Shown: one piece after another, positions 47,236 through 55,644 of the stretch
Position numbering within the stretch: position 1 is the stretch's first letter
Layout of the letters: every line of letters starts with the position of its first letter
From: Methanosarcina sp. MTP4
GTDB taxonomy: Archaea > Halobacteriota > Methanosarcinia > Methanosarcinales > Methanosarcinaceae
NCBI RefSeq assembly: GCF_000970045.1
Contig: NZ_CP009505.1
Coordinates: 372,001-436,000, forward strand
Length of the DNA: 64,000 nt
Direction of reading: 5' to 3'
The notes under the pieces: model-generated
What the model was told of the DNA's origin: nothing
Seen by the model: only the letters and a program-made list of their open reading frames with translations
The model's database searches: none
Made by a program: the position numbers and the translations under genes

Positions 47236-47260
47236 ATTTAACAGTTTATGGAGCGATAAG

Positions 47261-47869
47261 ATGTTAATAGGAGTAGGACTTGGTCCCGGAGACCCTGAAC
47301 TTCTGACCCTGAAAGCAGTGAATGTTTTGAAAAACAGTGATAAGGTATACGTGCCCGGGCGCATGGCACAGGAGCTTGTGGCCCCTTACGCGGATTCTGA
47401 AATTCTGGAGTTTCCCATGATCAGGGACCTTGAGGCGTTAAACGCTCTCTGGAAAGAAAATGCCGACAAGGTTGCGGAGCAAGCCCGGAATGGGACCGTA
47501 GCTTTCGGGCTCATAGGTGATCCCAACTTTTTCTCTACCTTCACCCACCTGAAAAAGGTCATGCGCAGGTATTATCCGGATGTCGAAGTCTCAACCATCC
47601 CGGGCATCAGTTCTATCACATCTTTTGCTGCCAGGACCGATGTGGCGGTTGAAACTTCCTTCGAGGTCAGCGACGGCTCGGAAATCGGGTATAAGATCCA
47701 CCTGAAAGCCACAAAACCGAAACAGATAATCGAAACGCTTGAAGCCGAAGGTTACAGGGAATTCATCTTTGCGGAAAAACTTTTTTCGGATGATGAAGTG
47801 ATTATCGACAAGAAGGAAGAGATCCCTGAAAAGGGGAACTATTTCAGCATTGTTTACGGGAAGAAATGA
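47261..47869 (+). CDS. cbiL: Cobalt-factor II C20-methyltransferase CbiL
   Basis: A 202-residue tetrapyrrole methylase (class III SAM fold). The N-terminal [16 protein letters not shown] binds SAM, followed by [13 protein letters not shown] near 90 and [14 protein letters not shown] near 112. It adds the C20 methyl group in the anaerobic pathway. CbiL is usually 220-240 residues, so this is a slightly short form. The ATG follows GGAGCGATAAG. Confidence 0.92.
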   Translation: MLIGVGLGPGDPELLTLKAVNVLKNSDKVYVPGRMAQELVAPYADSEILEFPMIRDLEALNALWKENADKVAEQARNGTVAFGLIGDPNFFSTFTHLKKVMRRYYPDVEVSTIPGISSITSFAARTDVAVETSFEVSDGSEIGYKIHLKATKPKQIIETLEAEGYREFIFAEKLFSDDEVIIDKKEEIPEKGNYFSIVYGKK

Positions 47870-47949
47870 TTGAATTTTTGCGCCGGGGCTCTGAAATTAC
47901 GGTCTCCGGGCAAGTTTTAATTTACCAAGAATGCTAAGGGAATGGTCAG

Positions 47950-48678
47950 ATGGAAAGGAAAGTGTATGTTGTAGGAGCAGGTCCCGGAAACCCCAAACTA
48001 ATTACCGTTCTGGGGCGCGAACTGCTTGAGAAAGCGGACCTTGTAATGTATGCAGGGTCCCTTGTAAACCCCATAGTTCTGGACTATACGAATGGGGAGA
48101 CCGTGGACAGTTATGGGCTTACCCTTGACGAAACCACGAAGATTATCGTGGACGCCGTCGACGCAGGAAAATTCGTGGTACGCCTCCACAGCGGGGACCC
48201 CTCCCTCTACGGGTCCATCGTGGAGCAGATGGAAGAGCTGAAGAAATTCGATATAGAGGTCGAAAGGGTCCCGGGAGTTTCCTCGGTCTTTGCAACTTCA
48301 GCCGCCCTGAACACCCAGCTGACCTTAAACGGGGTGTCCGACACCCTGATTATCACCCGGCCGGCAGGCAAGACCCTGGAAAAGGACCTGATCCCCGAGC
48401 TTTCCTCTTACGGAACAACAATGGCGATCTTCCTTGGCACCCAGAAAATCAAGGAGATCATGGAAAAGGTCCAGTGCCCGAAAGACACCCCCGTGGCGGT
48501 CGTATTCCATGCCTCCTGGGAAGATGAGGAAGTTATCACCGGTACCGTGGAAGATATCGCGGAGAAGGTGAAGGATGCCGGGATCAAGCGTTCGGCAATG
48601 ATCCTCATCGGCGGGGTAGTCGACCCAAAGAACTACAGGAGGTCACACCTATACGGAGTGCCCCAGGAACCGCTGTAA
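47950..48678 (+). CDS. cbiF: Cobalt-precorrin-4 C11-methyltransferase CbiF
   Basis: A 242-residue tetrapyrrole methylase. The SAM-site motif is [13 protein letters not shown] near residue 6, with the CbiF marker MYAGSLVNP near 35, [14 protein letters not shown] near 77 and [14 protein letters not shown] near 103. The ATG at 47950 lies 80 bases after cbiL. Its 3' end carries the GGAGG (48638-48642) that seems to serve cbiG. Confidence 0.95.
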   Translation: MERKVYVVGAGPGNPKLITVLGRELLEKADLVMYAGSLVNPIVLDYTNGETVDSYGLTLDETTKIIVDAVDAGKFVVRLHSGDPSLYGSIVEQMEELKKFDIEVERVPGVSSVFATSAALNTQLTLNGVSDTLIITRPAGKTLEKDLIPELSSYGTTMAIFLGTQKIKEIMEKVQCPKDTPVAVVFHASWEDEEVITGTVEDIAEKVKDAGIKRSAMILIGGVVDPKNYRRSHLYGVPQEPL

Positions 48679-49190
48679 TTACTTTTGAAAGGAACCGGGA
48701 AGTCGCTTCCAGAATAGCGGAGCATTTGGGCGCAGACCTGCTCCTCTACGAAAAGGGCATATTCGAAACCGCCTTTGAGAAATATGGGGCAATCGTAGCC
48801 GTCTTTGCCTCGGGCATAGTGATCAGGGACATCGCTCCTCTCCTCAAGGATAAGTGGTCGGACCCCGGGGTAGTTGTTGTGGACTCGAACCTGAACTTCG
48901 CAATCCCTATCCTTGGCGGGCACCACGGGGCAAACGAAATCGCAAAGAAACTGGCGGAACTGGGCGCCGTCCCGGTCCTGACCACTGCCACGGAAGTGCA
49001 CGGGAAACCATCCGTTGAGGGAATTGCCGACAGGCTTGGCTGCGATATTTTCAATAAGGAATCCACGGTAGCCGTAAACTGCGCTCTCCTTGACCAGGAT
49101 GTCGAGGTCCTTGAACTTAAGGGCCCGAAGATCGTTGTCGTGGACGAGGACGTATCCGTGCTGGTCAGGAAAAAGCAGGATAACGGCTAA
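48651..49190 (+). CDS. cbiG: Cobalamin biosynthesis protein CbiG, N-terminal part; no canonical start codon
   Basis: CbiG opens the lactone ring of cobalt-precorrin-5A, releasing acetaldehyde. This piece holds the CbiG N-domain: [40 protein letters not shown] and LTTATEVHG. The conserved frame clearly reaches upstream through [20 protein letters not shown], but no ATG, GTG or TTG precedes that part. The only one, TTG at 48726, would cut it off. A strong GGAGGT sits seven bases before an ATA at 48651, so I place the start there as a possible AUA start. The central and C-terminal CbiG domains are missing; the C-terminal one is a separate gene at 49544. Confidence 0.75.
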   Translation: MRSAPGTAVITFERNREVASRIAEHLGADLLLYEKGIFETAFEKYGAIVAVFASGIVIRDIAPLLKDKWSDPGVVVVDSNLNFAIPILGGHHGANEIAKKLAELGAVPVLTTATEVHGKPSVEGIADRLGCDIFNKESTVAVNCALLDQDVEVLELKGPKIVVVDEDVSVLVRKKQDNG

Positions 49191-49292
49191 TCCCGTTAAC
49201 GTAACGGATCAGGTTATCTGAATGGGTAATCAGGTTTCCGGCAATAATGTTAATGGGTTACCAGGTTAAGGTTACGGATACTAAGGTTAACT

Positions 49293-49452
49293 TATAGTCA
49301 AGGACCCAAATTCCTTTACCAATCTCAAGCAAAAGTTTAAGCATCGAAAGCACGGAAAACACGGAAGGATTGTGCCCTATTTCCTTTATTCCGTGTCTTC
49401 CGTGTCTTCCGTGGTTATAATGTAAGTGTAAATATTTACGTTCAGGACTATA
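49293..49452. mobile_element. MITE-like palindromic element, copy 1
   Basis: About 160 bp bounded by the inverted pair TATAGTC (49293) and GACTATA (ends 49452), with a large internal palindrome of cacggaa/ttccgtg units. A copy in the opposite orientation lies at 53403-53573. It carries no gene. It lies in the gap between the two cbiG genes, amid gttaac/ggttac repeats. Confidence 0.8.
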
Positions 49453-49543
49453 AATCATCAGTTAACCGTTAATTCGCTACGGTTACGGATAATAAGGTTA
49501 ACGAATACTAAAGTTAACAGGTTAATTCAGGTTACGATTACGG

Positions 49544-49897
49544 ATGATCATAGGAATCGGAACCCGCAGGGGTATAACAAAAGAAGAAGTCATTGAGGCT
49601 GTGGGGCAAGCCCTCGAAGAGTGCGGGGCAGACCTGGAAGAGGTCACAGCCTTTGCCTCTGCGAAACTCAAAGAAAATGAACAGGGGCTGCTGGAAGCGG
49701 TCGAACTGCTGGGCATCCCGATTGAATTTATGCCGGATGAAGTGCTGAACAGTTACAACCCGCCTTCGGCGTCCCAGGCATCTCGCTTCGGGCTTAAAGG
49801 GGTAGCAGAACCGGCTGCTCTGGCCCTTTCGGAAAAAAAGGAATTGATTTGCAGGAAGAAAGTCTATGGCAGAGTCACAATCGCAATCGCAAGGTAA
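49544..49897 (+). CDS. CbiG C-terminal domain protein
   Basis: A 117-residue protein matching the C-terminal domain of CbiG (also called CobE-like). Landmarks are MIIGIGTRRGITKEEV, the ASAKLKENEQGLLEA segment near residue 45, FMPDEVLNSYNPPSAS near 66 and VAEPAALALS near 92. In most organisms this is fused to the N-terminal domain; here it is separated by 353 bases containing a MITE-like element. It overlaps the cbiH start by about 32 bases. Confidence 0.9.
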   Translation: MIIGIGTRRGITKEEVIEAVGQALEECGADLEEVTAFASAKLKENEQGLLEAVELLGIPIEFMPDEVLNSYNPPSASQASRFGLKGVAEPAALALSEKKELICRKKVYGRVTIAIAR

Positions 49898-50666
49898 GGA
49901 AACCGGTGGAAAACTCTACGTTGTGGGGATCGGACCGGGTTCCGTGGAACAGCTGACTATCAAGGCCCGGGAAGTGATCCTCAACGCTGATTACGTGCTC
50001 GGGAACAGTACATACCTGGACCAGATGGAAAGCCTTCTCGGCACCCAGGAAGTAATCCGGAGTTTCATGGGAAAAGAGGTCGAAAGAGCCCGAAAAGCCG
50101 TGGAACTCGCAAAGGACGCAAATGTGGTCATGGTCAGCGGGGGCGACACCAACGTCTACGGCATGGCAGGCATAGTGCTGGAGGTTGCCGAACACGAGAA
50201 CCTTGACGTGGACATCGAGATCCTTCCAGGGGTAACGGCGGTCCTTGCAGGAGCAAGCCTGCTCGGGGCTCCCGTGGTAACGGACTTTGCGGTGATCAGC
50301 TTAAGCGACCTCCTGACGCCCTGGGAAGTCATCGAAAAGAGGCTTAACCTGGCAGCAGAGGCTGATTTCGTTATCGGGCTCTACAACCCGAAGAGCCGGA
50401 AGAGAAAGTCCAACTTTGCAAGGGCAATCGAGATCATCCGCAAGCATAAGGCTGACTCCGTGCCGGTCGGGCTTGTCAAGAACGCCATGAGAGGCGAAGG
50501 TGAAGACCAGATCGTGACAACCCTCGGGGAAGTCATGGAATACGAGGACTGGGTGGACATGAGCACCGCCATTCTCGTCTGCAACGGGGAGTCCAGGATC
50601 TGGAAGTCTCCGAAAAAGGATATCATCATCACACCCAGGGGGTATCATAAGAAATATGACTACTGA
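49866..50666 (+). CDS. cbiH: Cobalt-factor III C17-methyltransferase CbiH
   Basis: A 266-residue tetrapyrrole methylase that contracts the ring with C17 methylation. Motifs are VVGIGPGSVEQLTIKA near residue 19, MVSGGDTNVYGMAG near 90 and LPGVTAVLAGASLLGAPV near 120, then the CbiH marker DFAVISLSDLLTPWEVIEKR and YNPKSRKRK near 178. A short hydrophilic N-terminal extension (AESQSQSQGKETGG) arises because the start lies inside the upstream gene. It overlaps cbiC by 11 bases. Confidence 0.95.
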   Translation: MAESQSQSQGKETGGKLYVVGIGPGSVEQLTIKAREVILNADYVLGNSTYLDQMESLLGTQEVIRSFMGKEVERARKAVELAKDANVVMVSGGDTNVYGMAGIVLEVAEHENLDVDIEILPGVTAVLAGASLLGAPVVTDFAVISLSDLLTPWEVIEKRLNLAAEADFVIGLYNPKSRKRKSNFARAIEIIRKHKADSVPVGLVKNAMRGEGEDQIVTTLGEVMEYEDWVDMSTAILVCNGESRIWKSPKKDIIITPRGYHKKYDY

Positions 50667-51384
50667 AAAAAGTTCCGAAAAAGCCGGGTCTGTGGACGAC
50701 CTGGAAGAGTTTACCGAACTCACCGTGGATGTTGACCCCGAACTCGTGAGCATCTGCAAGGATTCCGGGGCAAGGACCGAGGAAGCCAAAGCTATCTACA
50801 TGAAGAGCCGGACCATGATCCAGGAACTGGTCGGGAACAACACCCTTGAAGACCGTTTCCGCCAGCGCTGCGTGATTGCTACAGGCGACCTCTCCGTAGC
50901 TGACATCATGCGCTTTTCGCATGACCCCATTCCCGCAGGCGTCGAAGCCATCAAGAAAGGTGCCCCCATCTTCGTGGACATCAATATGGTAAAAGCCGGG
51001 ATCACAAAGGTCGGGCACTCCTCCGAAGTGATCTGCGTCCTCGACGAGGACCCGAACTCGGAAATCGCAAACAAGTTCGGGATTACCCGGACCTCCGCAG
51101 GCTACCTGGCAGCAAAGGACAAACTGGACGGGAGCATCATTGCAATCGGAAACGCCCCTTCAGCCCTTATCATGGTCTGCAAAATGATTGAAAAAGGGGT
51201 CAGGCCTGCTCTCATTATCGGACTTCCCGTCGGCTTCGTAAACGCAGCCGAGTCCAGAGAACTTGTCAGAAACCTGAAAATCCCGGTCCCTTCCATAAGC
51301 TGCGTCGGGACCAGGGGCGGAACTCCGATGGCTGTTGCCTGCGTAAACGAGCTTGTGGCAATCGCAAGGGAAAGTGAAGAATAA
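50656..51384 (+). CDS. cbiC: Cobalt-precorrin-8 methylmutase CbiC
   Basis: A 242-residue mutase that moves the C11 methyl group to C12, giving cobyrinate. Landmarks are the RCVIATGDLSVADIMRFSH segment near residue 75, FVDINMVKAGI near 108 and IAIGNAPSALIMVCKMIE near 160, with LPVGFVNAAESRELV near 195. The N-terminal 25 residues are a charged extension. It ends the cbi series, and pyrimidine-rich sequence (51388-51440) follows that may end transcription. Confidence 0.95.
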   Translation: MTTEKSSEKAGSVDDLEEFTELTVDVDPELVSICKDSGARTEEAKAIYMKSRTMIQELVGNNTLEDRFRQRCVIATGDLSVADIMRFSHDPIPAGVEAIKKGAPIFVDINMVKAGITKVGHSSEVICVLDEDPNSEIANKFGITRTSAGYLAAKDKLDGSIIAIGNAPSALIMVCKMIEKGVRPALIIGLPVGFVNAAESRELVRNLKIPVPSISCVGTRGGTPMAVACVNELVAIARESEE

Positions 51385-51481
51385 GCTTTTCTTTTCTTTT
51401 TCCTTTTTTTTCTTCTTCCTTTTTTTTCTTCTTCCTTTTTTAAACCTGATTCTTCACTGGTTTATCTCTCTTAATTAGCCC

Positions 51482-52024
51482 TTATCCTTCTGTCTTATTG
51501 TTCCGCTCTTCAAATTCTTTCAGGAAATCTTCTTCCCTGAGCCTGACTGCATGGTCCAGGGTTCTTTCAAGGACTTCTTTTTCCGTAAACCCTGAAAAAC
51601 TTGCAGACGGGTATTCAGGGGTTACGTCTCCATCCTCTAGCATGTAAAGGTACATGCCGCGTCCTATGTTCAGGATTACGCAGGATGCCAGTTTTTTCTC
51701 GTCCTTTCTCCCCAGAAAACGTTTGGCAAGATCAGGGTCCTGGTCGGAGTCGACGCATAAGACCGTTGCTCTGCCTTCATATTCCTCTGCAAGCTCTTCG
51801 AAAACCGCTGCCTGTGCCATGTACTCCGGGTCCTTTGAAGAGCCTGCCATAAGGAGTACAGGTCCTTGCTGAGTAGCTTCTTTGATTTGCCCGGGTTCCG
51901 TTACCTGGACAATCCGTTCGAAGCCGCATCCGGAACTGTTCGGGTTGTTTTCATTTTCTTCAATACAGCCGCAGGCTATAAGGAAAAACAGGATCATGAG
52001 CAGAATTGCGGCATTTCCCTTCAT
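51482..52024 (-). CDS. Thioredoxin-fold lipoprotein lacking the CXXC motif
   Basis: A 180-residue lipoprotein. The signal peptide ends in a lipobox-like IACGC. Its body is a paralogue of the thioredoxin-like lipoprotein at 52856: matching segments are EPGQIKEATQQGPVLLMAGS, FEELAEEYEGRATVLCVDSDQDPDLA and MYLYMLEDGDVT. Where that protein has CGPC, this one has SKDP, so it cannot do dithiol chemistry at that site. A binding or chaperone role is possible. It is the downstream gene of a minus-strand group with ccdA. Confidence 0.8.
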   Translation of the reverse strand: MKGNAAILLMILFFLIACGCIEENENNPNSSGCGFERIVQVTEPGQIKEATQQGPVLLMAGSSKDPEYMAQAAVFEELAEEYEGRATVLCVDSDQDPDLAKRFLGRKDEKKLASCVILNIGRGMYLYMLEDGDVTPEYPSASFSGFTEKEVLERTLDHAVRLREEDFLKEFEERNNKTEG

Positions 52025-52153
52025 AAATTCCCCCGTAAATAAAAAGGCGGGGATGAATAAAAAAGTAGGGTTTCGATTAAAAATTTCGAGGGTGGCAGTG
52101 AGTGTGCCAGTTTAAGGTGCAGAGTTTGGCGGTCTGGCAGCTTGTGTGGCTTT

Positions 52154-52804
52154 TCAAAAAATACTGACAAGGTGGTTCTGGTATATCATCCAGAGCCCTA
52201 TCAGGATAAGCACAATTCCGGCGCCCTTCTTAAAGGCTGCATCGTACTGGGAGATCGTCCTTAGTTTTGTGGAGGAAAGATGCGTCGAATAAGCCAGCAA
52301 GAGCATCGGGACCGCAAATCCCAGGGAATAGATGAAAAGCATCAGTGCTCCGTATAAAGTGTCTCCTTCCAGGGCCACAAGGGTCAGGATTGAGGCAAGG
52401 ATTGGTCCCACACAGGGAATCCAGATAATTCCCAGGGAAAGTCCCAGCAGCAGGCCTGAGATCAGGCCGCCTTCCCTTAATCCCGCAAGGAGAGGGAACC
52501 TTGCAAAGGCATTGAAGAGGGAGAGATCAAGGAGCATTGCCACTCCCATTATGATAATCAGGATTTCCGCGAGGATTTTAAGATGGCCAATATAGGCCTG
52601 GGCAGTCGCTCCGAATGTAGAAGTCACCACACCCATGAGTGTAAATGTCATGGAAAGCCCCAGGACTATTGCAAGCGGCCTTAACTTCCCTTTCTCTGTA
52701 GATGAGGCCAGGACGGCCGGCAGCAGGGGCAGGATGCAGGGGGAGAGGATACTGAGGACCCCTGCCCCAAAAGCAGCCAGGGGGGAAATCGCTTCATTGA
52801 ACAT
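52154..52804 (-). CDS. ccdA: Cytochrome c biogenesis/thiol transport protein CcdA (DsbD membrane domain)
   Basis: A 216-residue membrane protein with six hydrophobic helices. It passes reducing equivalents from cytoplasmic thioredoxin to the outer face of the membrane. The redox cysteines appear in LSILSPCILPLLPAVLAS (helix 1) and in IIWIPCVGPILASIL (helix 4), the standard proline-flanked pair. It sits between two thioredoxin-fold lipoproteins, which are its likely partners. Confidence 0.92.
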   Translation of the reverse strand: MFNEAISPLAAFGAGVLSILSPCILPLLPAVLASSTEKGKLRPLAIVLGLSMTFTLMGVVTSTFGATAQAYIGHLKILAEILIIIMGVAMLLDLSLFNAFARFPLLAGLREGGLISGLLLGLSLGIIWIPCVGPILASILTLVALEGDTLYGALMLFIYSLGFAVPMLLLAYSTHLSSTKLRTISQYDAAFKKGAGIVLILIGLWMIYQNHLVSIF

Positions 52805-52855
52805 GTTTCATCCGGGATTCGGGTTTTGAGTTGTTCTCTCTACTTTTATTATTTT

Positions 52856-53332
52856 TCATTCTGTCTGCGGCAGGGCAAGTTCCAGGCGGGCTTCAAAGGT
52901 TTCTTTGTCCCTGAGTCCGATCATCCTTGCCTGCATCCTGTCTTCCGTGACGCTTCCATCCTGCTGCATGTACAGGTAATTTCCATTTTCAAGGCCTGTG
53001 ATCACGCAGGAGTCCGGAATGTAGCCCACATTGAAATAGGCTGCGAGGTGTGGACTCTCATCTATATCGACGGACATAATTGTAGCCCTTCCTTCGTATT
53101 CTTCTGCCATTTCAGCCATTATAGGTTTCATTTCCCTGCAGGGTCCGCACCCTTCAGATCCCAGTTTCAGGAAGACAGGGCCTTTCTGAATGGCTTCGTT
53201 TATTTGCTCCAGGTCGTTTACTTCGACAACAAGGTTTTTCCCCGAGTCTACGGCTTCCGGGGTCTCTTCCGTACAACCTGCCGTAAAAAGGAAGGCTGAA
53301 ACAAGGATCAGGAGTAAAACAATTTTATTCAT
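52856..53332 (-). CDS. Thioredoxin-like lipoprotein with CGPC active site
   Basis: A 158-residue surface thioredoxin. The signal peptide ends in lipobox FTAGC. The redox motif is CGPC near residue 62 (FLKLGSEGCGPCREMKPIM), followed by YEGRATIMSVDIDESPHLAAYF and a cis-proline region YIPDSCVI. With CcdA just downstream on the same strand it probably forms an extracytoplasmic thiol-reduction pathway. Confidence 0.92.
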   Translation of the reverse strand: MNKIVLLLILVSAFLFTAGCTEETPEAVDSGKNLVVEVNDLEQINEAIQKGPVFLKLGSEGCGPCREMKPIMAEMAEEYEGRATIMSVDIDESPHLAAYFNVGYIPDSCVITGLENGNYLYMQQDGSVTEDRMQARMIGLRDKETFEARLELALPQTE

Positions 53333-53402
53333 ACTGCCCCAATGCGCTGGTTTTGGTTTTGGTTTTTCTTCTTCTTCTTCTTCTTCTTCTTCTTCTTGTA
53401 TA
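53333..53402. repeat. CTT microsatellite near the thioredoxin promoter
   Basis: A (ttc)n run of about ten units at about 53366-53395 follows short ggtttt repeats. It is a simple-sequence tract. Confidence 0.6.
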
Positions 53403-53573
53403 TTGTAGTCCCGAACGTAAATATTTACACTTACATTATAACCACGGAAGACACAGAAAGCACGGAAGGATTGTGCCCCTATTTCATTTATTTCATTTAT
53501 TCCGTGTTTTCCGTGCTTTCTGTGGTTAAACTTTCACTTGAGATTGGTGAAGGAATTTGGGACCTTGACTATA
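53403..53573. mobile_element. MITE-like palindromic element, copy 2
   Basis: Inverted copy of the element at 49293-49452, with the same accacggaagacac / ttccgtgctttctgtggtta palindrome and ends close to TAGTC and GACTATA. The remaining bases to 53717 hold no gene. Confidence 0.8.
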
Positions 53574-53717
53574 ATTTCTATTTCTTCCCTGAATGGTTAT
53601 GACCAATGCTAATAAATTCCTTTTCAAACAAATAATTTTGTTTCTACTTCTCTGAATGACCTGAATCTTGCAGTTGCGCAGACAGAAAATATAGAAAATC
53701 CGGGTGTGAAAATAGCT

Positions 53718-54668
53718 TCATCTTAGTTTTTTGCACCGGACGGAGTGGTCTCTTCCGGTTTGCAGCATTTTCGGGGTTTCAGCCCTGCATTCCGGGTCTG
53801 CATAAGGGCATTCTGCATAAAATACACAACCTTCAAAACCAGGGGTAATGTCTGTTTTTGCTTCAAAATTTGCTTCAAAATCAGGCCCTCTGATTTCCTT
53901 TCCCCCCTGTTCCTGAATCTTATCCGATAGAAGCTGCCGGGTATAAGGGTGTTGGGGATGGGAAAAGACTTCTTCTACGGCTCCGATCTCCAGGACCTTT
54001 CCGGCATACATTACAGCTACCCGGTCGCACATATACCTTACAACTTCGAGGTCGTGAGAAATAAAAAGCATACCCAGGGAATGTTCTTCTTTCAGGTTTT
54101 TTATTAGATGCAGGATCTGCGCCTGTACAGATACGTCCAGGGAAGCTGTAATCTCGTCCGCAATCAGGAACTTCGGCCTCAGTGCTAGAGCCCTTGCTAT
54201 GGCAGCCCTCTGGTTTTGCCCCCCGCTCAACTGGTGGGGATACCTGTTTTCATGTTCCGGGGAAAGCCCTACTGTTTCCAGAAGGTGCGGAACCTCGGCA
54301 TAAGCCGCTTTTCTTTTGACGCCCTGAAGCCTGAGGGGCTCGGAAATGCTTGTCTTTAGTTTCATTTTAGGGTCAAGAGAAGAATAAGGGTCCTGAAAGA
54401 TCATCTGCATCCGGGGCTGCACTTTTGAAAACTCTTTCTTCGTGAGCCCTGCCAGGTCTTTCCCTTCAAAAGATACGATCCCGGAGTCCGGCTCCGTAAA
54501 ACGCAGGATGCACCTGCCAACAGTGCTTTTTCCGGACCCGCTTTCTCCCACAAGCCCGAGGGTTTTTCCTTCCCTTACCTCAAAAGAAATGTCATCTACT
54601 GCCTTTATAATTTCTTTTTTGAAATGTCCCGAAGAAAAGTATTTTTTCAGTCCCCGGACTTCAAGCAT
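53718..54668 (-). CDS. dppF: Oligopeptide/nickel ABC transporter ATP-binding protein (DppF type)
   Basis: A 316-residue ATPase of a peptide/nickel importer. Walker A GESGSGKST is near residue 40, the ABC signature LSGGQNQRAAIARAL near 143, Walker B FLIADEITASLD near 160, and the switch histidine is in FISHDLEVV. The C-terminal oligopeptide-transporter domain with cysteines (CVFYAECPYADPEC) may bind a cluster or ligand. It overlaps dppD by 8 bases. The signature uses GGQNQR rather than GGQQQR. Confidence 0.93.
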   Translation of the reverse strand: MLEVRGLKKYFSSGHFKKEIIKAVDDISFEVREGKTLGLVGESGSGKSTVGRCILRFTEPDSGIVSFEGKDLAGLTKKEFSKVQPRMQMIFQDPYSSLDPKMKLKTSISEPLRLQGVKRKAAYAEVPHLLETVGLSPEHENRYPHQLSGGQNQRAAIARALALRPKFLIADEITASLDVSVQAQILHLIKNLKEEHSLGMLFISHDLEVVRYMCDRVAVMYAGKVLEIGAVEEVFSHPQHPYTRQLLSDKIQEQGGKEIRGPDFEANFEAKTDITPGFEGCVFYAECPYADPECRAETPKMLQTGRDHSVRCKKLR

Positions 54669-55644
54669 ACTTAAAACACCTCACCTGCCGCTTCCCCTCC
54701 ACAGAATATAGTTCCGGATGCCTGGTTTTGCAAACCTCCATTGCATGCCTGCACCGTGGGAAAAACCTGCACCCCGTCGGTAGGGCAAGCAGGGAAGGGC
54801 TTGACCCCGGGATCGGTTGCATCCCCCTCGAGGGAAGAGAATTCAGAAGCCCCTCTGAAAAAGGGTGCATGGGGGCCTGGAAAAACTCTTTGCAGCTTGC
54901 AATTTCGACAATTTCTCCAGCATACATCACAGCAAGGGTTTCAAAGAGTTTTTCCGCAAGTTCCAGGTCATGTGTGATAACAAACATTGCCGTATCCTGG
55001 CTGATTTCCTGCAGGAGGGATATGACTCTGCGCTTAACCCTGAGGTCTAGCCCGCTTGTGGGTTCGTCTGCAACGATAAGCGAGGGCTCGGCTGCAATTC
55101 CCATGGCAACCATCACCCTCTGTCTCAGGCCCCCGCTCAGCTCGTGGGGATACTGCCTTATGCGGAGGGCCGGCTCTTTGATGCTGACCCTGTCCAGGAG
55201 CTGCATCACATTTTTTTTCATATCCGTCCCTGAAACTCCTGCACCTCTGCCCAGGGCTTCCGAAAGCTGGTTCCCTACCGTAAATACGGGGTCAAGGGAA
55301 GCTGCGGGGTTTTGAAAAATTGCCCCTATTTCCCTTCCGTGAAGTTCCCTGATCCCTGGGGCAGACATAGAAAAAAGTGTTTTCCCCCTGAACAGGACCT
55401 CTCCTGAACAGGACGCATCTTCGGGAAGGAGTCCTAGAATCGCCAGACAAAGCACCGTTTTTCCTGATCCTGATTCCCCGATGATTCCAAAGCACTCCTT
55501 ATCCCTGACTGTAAGGTCGATCCTGTCAACGGCTTTTACGGGACCGGCGCCGTCAGGAAAATGGACTTTCAAATCCCGGATCTCAAGTAGGGGTGGAGAG
55601 ACCCCCTGGACGCCGGGGTTACAGGCCGTAAGGATCCGGGTCAT
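54661..55644 (-). CDS. dppD: Oligopeptide/nickel ABC transporter ATP-binding protein (DppD type)
   Basis: A 327-residue partner ATPase. Walker A GESGSGKTV is near residue 56, the signature LSGGLRQRVMVAMGIA near 167, Walker B LIVADEPTSGLD near 185 and the switch region VITHDLELA. The C-terminal cysteine motif is CRFFPRCRHAMEVC. Its ATG overlaps the dppC stop as ATGA, indicating tight coupling. Confidence 0.93.
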   Translation of the reverse strand: MTRILTACNPGVQGVSPPLLEIRDLKVHFPDGAGPVKAVDRIDLTVRDKECFGIIGESGSGKTVLCLAILGLLPEDASCSGEVLFRGKTLFSMSAPGIRELHGREIGAIFQNPAASLDPVFTVGNQLSEALGRGAGVSGTDMKKNVMQLLDRVSIKEPALRIRQYPHELSGGLRQRVMVAMGIAAEPSLIVADEPTSGLDLRVKRRVISLLQEISQDTAMFVITHDLELAEKLFETLAVMYAGEIVEIASCKEFFQAPMHPFSEGLLNSLPSRGMQPIPGSSPSLLALPTGCRFFPRCRHAMEVCKTRHPELYSVEGKRQVRCFKYA

